From: Prevotella sp.
Lineage (GTDB): Bacteria; Bacteroidota; Bacteroidia; Bacteroidales; Bacteroidaceae
Reading direction: 5' to 3'
Assembly (NCBI GenBank): GCA_021204735.1
Contig: JAJPYV010000182.1
Location: 1-6,918 of the forward strand
Length of the DNA: 6,918 bases
Shown: in pieces, positions 4,193-6,918 of the stretch
Numbering within the stretch: the stretch's first letter is position 1
How the letters are laid out: every line of letters starts with the position of its first letter
The notes under the pieces: model-generated
Seen by the model: only the letters and a program-made list of their open reading frames with translations
The model's database searches: none
What the model was told of the DNA's origin: nothing
Translations under genes and position numbers: made by a program

Positions 4193-6814
4193 ATGGATTT
4201 GTCCGGAAAACAGAAAGGCGCAGATGAACAATACCGTATAGGCTACAGCTACTACACGGGCGATGGCGTTAAACAGGATTACAGACAGGCTGTAAAATGG
4301 TTTAGACTTGCAGCGGAGCAAGGCCATGCGCTCGCACAGTACTATGTGGGATATTGCTATGCTAAGGGCAAAGGTGTTCCCAAAAGTTTTGAGGAAGCTG
4401 TGAAATGGCTAAAGCTTTCCGCTGAACAGGATAATCCAGATGCTCAGCATTATTTAGGCCTATGCTATGAATTAGGCATCGGTGTGCCAAAGGATATAGA
4501 CGAGGCCATTAGGCTGTATAAGTCAGGTGCTGCCCAAGGTCATCTCAAGGCACAGTGCGCATTGGGAGAAATATATTATTATGGCTTTGGTATTCCTAAA
4601 AATTATGACGAGGCAGTAAAATGGTTCTGTAAGGCAGCAGCTGGAGGAGATGCCGAGGCCCAGTATCATTTGGGAAGATGCTATTTATATGGGGATGGCG
4701 TTTCTAAAAGTAATGAGATTGCGGTCAGATTGATCAGACTATCTGCTGAGAATGGGAATCCTCACGCTCAATTTGACCTGGCAGGATATTATAGTAGCGG
4801 TGCATACGGTGTTGCAAAAGACTATATTGAAGCCGTAAAATTGTATCGTCTTGCTGCCAGCCAAGGGTTTTCCAAGGCTCAGGTAGAATTGGGTGTATGC
4901 TATCTAAATGGATGGTGCGGTATTAATAAAGATTATAAGGAAGCATTGACTTGGTTCCGTACGGCGTCAGATCATGGTGATGCCGAAGGCACGTGTAACC
5001 TTGGAGAGTGTTACTATTACGGCTATGGGGTTTCGCAAGACTATAAAAAAGCCTTTAGATTATTTAATATTGCGTCTGAGAGGAATGCACACGCGCAATA
5101 TATGGTCGGAGAATGTTACTACGCAGGTACTGGTGTTTCAAAAGACAAGGAGAAGGCTCTTAAAATATTCCAGCAATGCAATGACCCATATGCTGAAAAT
5201 AAATTAGGCTATTTTTATCTCATAGGCAGACACCTCCCATTAGACTATAAAAACGCTTTTAACTTATTTTTAACCAATGGCATTATTCAGAATCATATAG
5301 ATTCAATATTCCATTTGGGAGAAATAAGCTACTATGGGTATGGGCGTCCTGTTGATTACGGGGAGGCGGTTAAGGATTTCAAAAAAGCAGCAGAAAGAGG
5401 TCATGTCGGGGCCCAGTATTATTTAGGCCTATGCTATTTTTATGGCAACGGAGTCACAAAGGACTACAATGAGGCGTTGAAATGGTTCAAGCGAGCGGCA
5501 GATCAGGGTGAGGACAAACTATTGAACGGCTTCGAGTCTCCAGAAGTAAATGTGGTTTTCCCGGACGATGTGAAGAAAGTTATTCTTACATGTCTGCATG
5601 GGACCTCGAATGGCGGGTATACAGCGGGGCAATATAGTAGTAGCAATAATAGTGATACTTACACAGGATCATCGAAAACCACCAATGGAGCCACATCACC
5701 ATCATCGAATCCAAATCCTTCTAGTAAGAATAAAAACGGATCTCGCTCTCTTAGGATAATTATGCTTGTACTTTTAGTGGGCGTGATTATTCTTTGTATT
5801 GTGGGCGGTAAACAACGCAGAATGATAAGAACCGCGCGAAGATCCGGTAATATAGAGATGTACAATGCATATTTAAAGGAATTCCCATACGGCAAATTTG
5901 TCAATGCTGCCATAGATTCTGTCGCCAATATATCTGAAAGGCAGACTTTCGCAAAAGCATGCCGTTCTCGTGATGTTGATGATTATCTTGACTATATGTC
6001 TGAGTTCCCAGAAGGGAAATATATTGACAAAGCTATGGCTGCCATTGTATCATTAGCTGAAAAATGCGAGGATGTCGCAACAGTTTGTGGATATGCAAGC
6101 AAGGCAGAAAAACTTCCAACAATATCTGCCTCAACTGGATCTTTTAGTAGGAACGGCTATAGTAATTATTACGGTGCAGGCAAGAGGAGTGACATGAATA
6201 AGGAAAGGAATATGAATCTTTCTCATGACTTGGGACAAATTGCCTACCGCCTTGCTAACGAAGAAAACACACTATCCGGTTGGACAAATTTTAGGATGTA
6301 TGCTCCGGATGAATTTAAACCAAAAGCTCAGGTAAAGATAGATTCGCTGAAGGCAATTGAGGCCCGTAAATGGGGCAGTGAAAGTTCTGCGTGGAAGATG
6401 GCTTCCTCTTCGGACTCCTATGAAAATTATGAGAAATATCTCGAACTTTATCCAAACGGCGCACATGCAAGACAAGCTGAGAAGAGACTGATCGATTTGG
6501 AGGTCGCCAACGATTTCGCGGGCGAGCATGGTAAACTTCCACCAATGGACAAGACATCCGTTTCATTCGGTGTTAACACATCGATTGAAATTCATAATGA
6601 CACTGAATATGAACTTACGATCCTATATAGTGGACCTGACAGCAGACGTGTGGTTTTAAAGCCTCATGGAACAAAAACCGTCACGCTTTCCAATGGAGCT
6701 TACCTTGTTTCGGCTAAGGTTCGTGAGCCGGGCATTACTCCTTTTGTCGGCAACGAGAATCTTGATGGTAGTGACTACGAAGTCACGTTCTACATTAAGG
6801 TAATAGGATATTGA
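4193..6814 (+). CDS. Sel1-repeat membrane protein with FPxG helical repeats and C-terminal beta domain
   Basis: An 873-residue modular protein. The start is fixed well: the frame has a stop at 4178-4180 and ATG 4193 is the first start after it. Residues 11-439 are about twelve Sel1-like repeats of roughly 36 residues (pattern 'AQYxLGxCYxxGxGVxKDYxEAxKWFxxAAxxG'); Sel1 arrays form alpha solenoids that act as scaffolds. Residues 470-517 are a low-complexity Ser/Asn/Thr/Gly/Pro linker. Residues 519-538 ('LRIIMLVLLVGVIILCIVGG') are a single transmembrane helix. Four degenerate helical repeats follow ('YxxFPxGxxxxxA', about 548-580, 589-622, 688-722 and 737-770). Residues 786-873 are a beta domain ('IEIHNDTEYELTILYSG', 'NGAYLVSAKV'). 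There is no N-terminal signal peptide. The likely topology is Sel1 repeats in the cytoplasm and C-terminus in the periplasm, but the strongly basic stretch just after the helix ('KQRRMIRTARR') argues the opposite way, so topology is unsettled. It may anchor the upstream chaperone/AAA proteins to the membrane (inference). Confidence 0.88.
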   Translation: MDLSGKQKGADEQYRIGYSYYTGDGVKQDYRQAVKWFRLAAEQGHALAQYYVGYCYAKGKGVPKSFEEAVKWLKLSAEQDNPDAQHYLGLCYELGIGVPKDIDEAIRLYKSGAAQGHLKAQCALGEIYYYGFGIPKNYDEAVKWFCKAAAGGDAEAQYHLGRCYLYGDGVSKSNEIAVRLIRLSAENGNPHAQFDLAGYYSSGAYGVAKDYIEAVKLYRLAASQGFSKAQVELGVCYLNGWCGINKDYKEALTWFRTASDHGDAEGTCNLGECYYYGYGVSQDYKKAFRLFNIASERNAHAQYMVGECYYAGTGVSKDKEKALKIFQQCNDPYAENKLGYFYLIGRHLPLDYKNAFNLFLTNGIIQNHIDSIFHLGEISYYGYGRPVDYGEAVKDFKKAAERGHVGAQYYLGLCYFYGNGVTKDYNEALKWFKRAADQGEDKLLNGFESPEVNVVFPDDVKKVILTCLHGTSNGGYTAGQYSSSNNSDTYTGSSKTTNGATSPSSNPNPSSKNKNGSRSLRIIMLVLLVGVIILCIVGGKQRRMIRTARRSGNIEMYNAYLKEFPYGKFVNAAIDSVANISERQTFAKACRSRDVDDYLDYMSEFPEGKYIDKAMAAIVSLAEKCEDVATVCGYASKAEKLPTISASTGSFSRNGYSNYYGAGKRSDMNKERNMNLSHDLGQIAYRLANEENTLSGWTNFRMYAPDEFKPKAQVKIDSLKAIEARKWGSESSAWKMASSSDSYENYEKYLELYPNGAHARQAEKRLIDLEVANDFAGEHGKLPPMDKTSVSFGVNTSIEIHNDTEYELTILYSGPDSRRVVLKPHGTKTVTLSNGAYLVSAKVREPGITPFVGNENLDGSDYEVTFYIKVIGY
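4449..4468 (+). repeat. 20-base exact direct repeat, copy 1 (Sel1 unit 3)
   Basis: 'attatttaggcctatgctat' occurs here and again, identically, at 5418-5437. With two mismatches the match extends seven bases upstream in both copies. Both encode 'YLGLCY' of a Sel1 unit (units 3 and 12). The nucleotide identity exceeds that between other units, suggesting a later duplication or gene conversion between these two units. Confidence 0.8.
5418..5437 (+). repeat. 20-base exact direct repeat, copy 2 (Sel1 unit 12)
   Basis: Second copy of the 20-base word at 4449-4468, lying in the last Sel1 unit. Recombination between the copies, which are 969 bases apart, would remove nine Sel1 units in frame (969 = 3 x 323), so the pair is a plausible site of repeat-number change. 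Confidence 0.8.
5747..5806 (+). other. Transmembrane helix of the Sel1 protein
   Basis: This encodes residues 519-538, a 20-residue run of Leu, Ile, Val, Met and Gly with one Cys and a single Arg near its start. It is flanked by 'KNKNGSRS' before and 'KQRRMIRTARR' after. It is the only convincing membrane segment in the window and divides the protein into a Sel1 half and an FPxG/beta half. The charge balance is greater on the C-terminal side, which leaves orientation ambiguous. Confidence 0.88.
5834..6502 (+). repeat. Four degenerate FPxG-type helical repeats (protein-level)
   Basis: After the membrane helix, four units share the pattern 'A....y..Yl..FP.G.....A...i..l'. Their cores are 'YNAYLKEFPYGKFVNAA', 'YLDYMSEFPEGKYIDKA', 'WTNFRMYAPDEFKPKA' and 'YEKYLELYPNGAHARQA'. 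The first two are adjacent and the last two are adjacent, separated by a Ser/Gly/Tyr-rich stretch (about residues 640-675). Such units resemble TPR-like helical hairpins seen in envelope proteins. Unit 3 is the most diverged and lacks the FPxG motif itself. Confidence 0.6.
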
Positions 6815-6819
6815 GATGA

Positions 6820-6918
6820 CACGTCAACCTCGAACTGATTGAAACGGGAAAAGCATATTGCATGGGAACATGGCGGTATCAAATCGTGGAGTTCCATTAT
6901 ATATCCATTGAAAATTAA
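6820..6918 (+). other. Short open frame after the Sel1 gene, possible gene remnant
   Basis: Bases 6820-6915 read as 32 sense codons in frame 1 and end with TAA at 6916-6918. The only ATG is at 6862, giving an 18-residue peptide ('MGTWRYQIVEFHYISIEN'). The composition looks protein-like, and the ending 'YQIVEFHYISI' faintly recalls the end of the preceding protein ('YEVTFYIKVI'), but the resemblance is too short to rely on. There is no ribosome binding site and no terminator hairpin with a T run in this stretch. It may be a decayed gene end or plain intergenic DNA. Confidence 0.15.

Larger units (their letters stand above)
4223..5509 (+). repeat. Array of about twelve Sel1-like repeats (protein-level)
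   Basis: Twelve tandem units of about 108 bases encode the Sel1 solenoid. Units 1-9, 11 and 12 are readily recognised by 'LG..Y..G.GV.KDY.EA..W...AA..G'. Unit 10 (about residues 333-369, 'LGYFYLIGRHLPLDYKNAF') has lost the G.GV turn and is the most diverged. Seven units carry Cys at the same position of the first helix (C55, C91, C163, C236, C273, C308, C414), a common feature of Sel1 arrays in this phylum. Units 6 and 7 each have a one-residue insertion in the turn ('GAYGV', 'GWCGI'). Confidence 0.9.

Noticed and set aside
4050..4241. 63-residue + strand frame bridging the TerB and Sel1 genes
   Set aside because: It overlaps the end of TerB and the start of the Sel1 gene in another frame and has no domain-like sequence.
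4974..5207. 77-residue + strand frame within the Sel1 array
   Set aside because: It is an out-of-frame reading of the Sel1 repeats.
4223..5509. CRISPR array or DNA-level satellite
   Set aside because: The roughly 108-base periodicity comes from coding Sel1 units with diverged nucleotides, not from identical repeats with spacers.
6815..6918. Rho-independent terminator after the Sel1 gene
   Set aside because: Only very short inverted matches (for example 'catg ggaa catg' at 6861-6872) are present and none is followed by a T run.

Overview
The window looks like a piece of a Bacteroidota genome (Bacteroidales-like). The genes are tightly packed on the + strand. The short upstream gaps are A-rich and show no convincing Shine-Dalgarno, as is usual in that phylum. 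The predicted proteins include 'LGxCYxxGxGVxxD' Sel1 repeats and 'FPxG' helical repeats, both common in gut Bacteroidota. This placement is inferred from style, not from a marker gene.

Four co-directional genes fill almost the whole window. (1) Bases 1-1803 hold the 3' part of an Hsp70/DnaK-family gene: the end of the ATPase domain, an extra beta-rich insert, a divergent substrate-binding domain and a long helical C-terminus. Its 5' end lies outside the window. (2) Bases 1822-3600 encode a protein kinase-like domain, with the catalytic HRD Asp replaced by Glu, fused to a classical-clade (CDC48/Vps4-like) AAA ATPase with intact Walker motifs. (3) Bases 3611-4087 encode a small TerB-like acidic helical protein. 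(4) Bases 4193-6814 encode an 873-residue protein with about twelve Sel1 repeats, a Ser/Asn-rich linker, one transmembrane helix, four FPxG-type helical repeats and a C-terminal beta domain. Genes 1-3 are separated by only 18 and 10 bases and look like one operon. Gene 4 follows after a 105-base AT-rich gap and may be in the same transcript or have its own promoter.

Inference on joint function: the set combines a specialised Hsp70, an ATP-driven AAA unfoldase with a kinase-fold head in place of an N-domain, a TerB adaptor and a membrane-anchored Sel1 scaffold. This suggests a protein-remodelling or stress-response machine, possibly assembled at the inner membrane. It is not a housekeeping DnaK locus and not a recognised canonical defence system. 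Its biological role cannot be read from the sequence. I see no tRNA, rRNA, CRISPR array, insertion sequence, integrase or clear rho-independent terminator. The last 104 bases hold no complete recognisable gene, only a 32-codon open frame ending exactly at the window edge.
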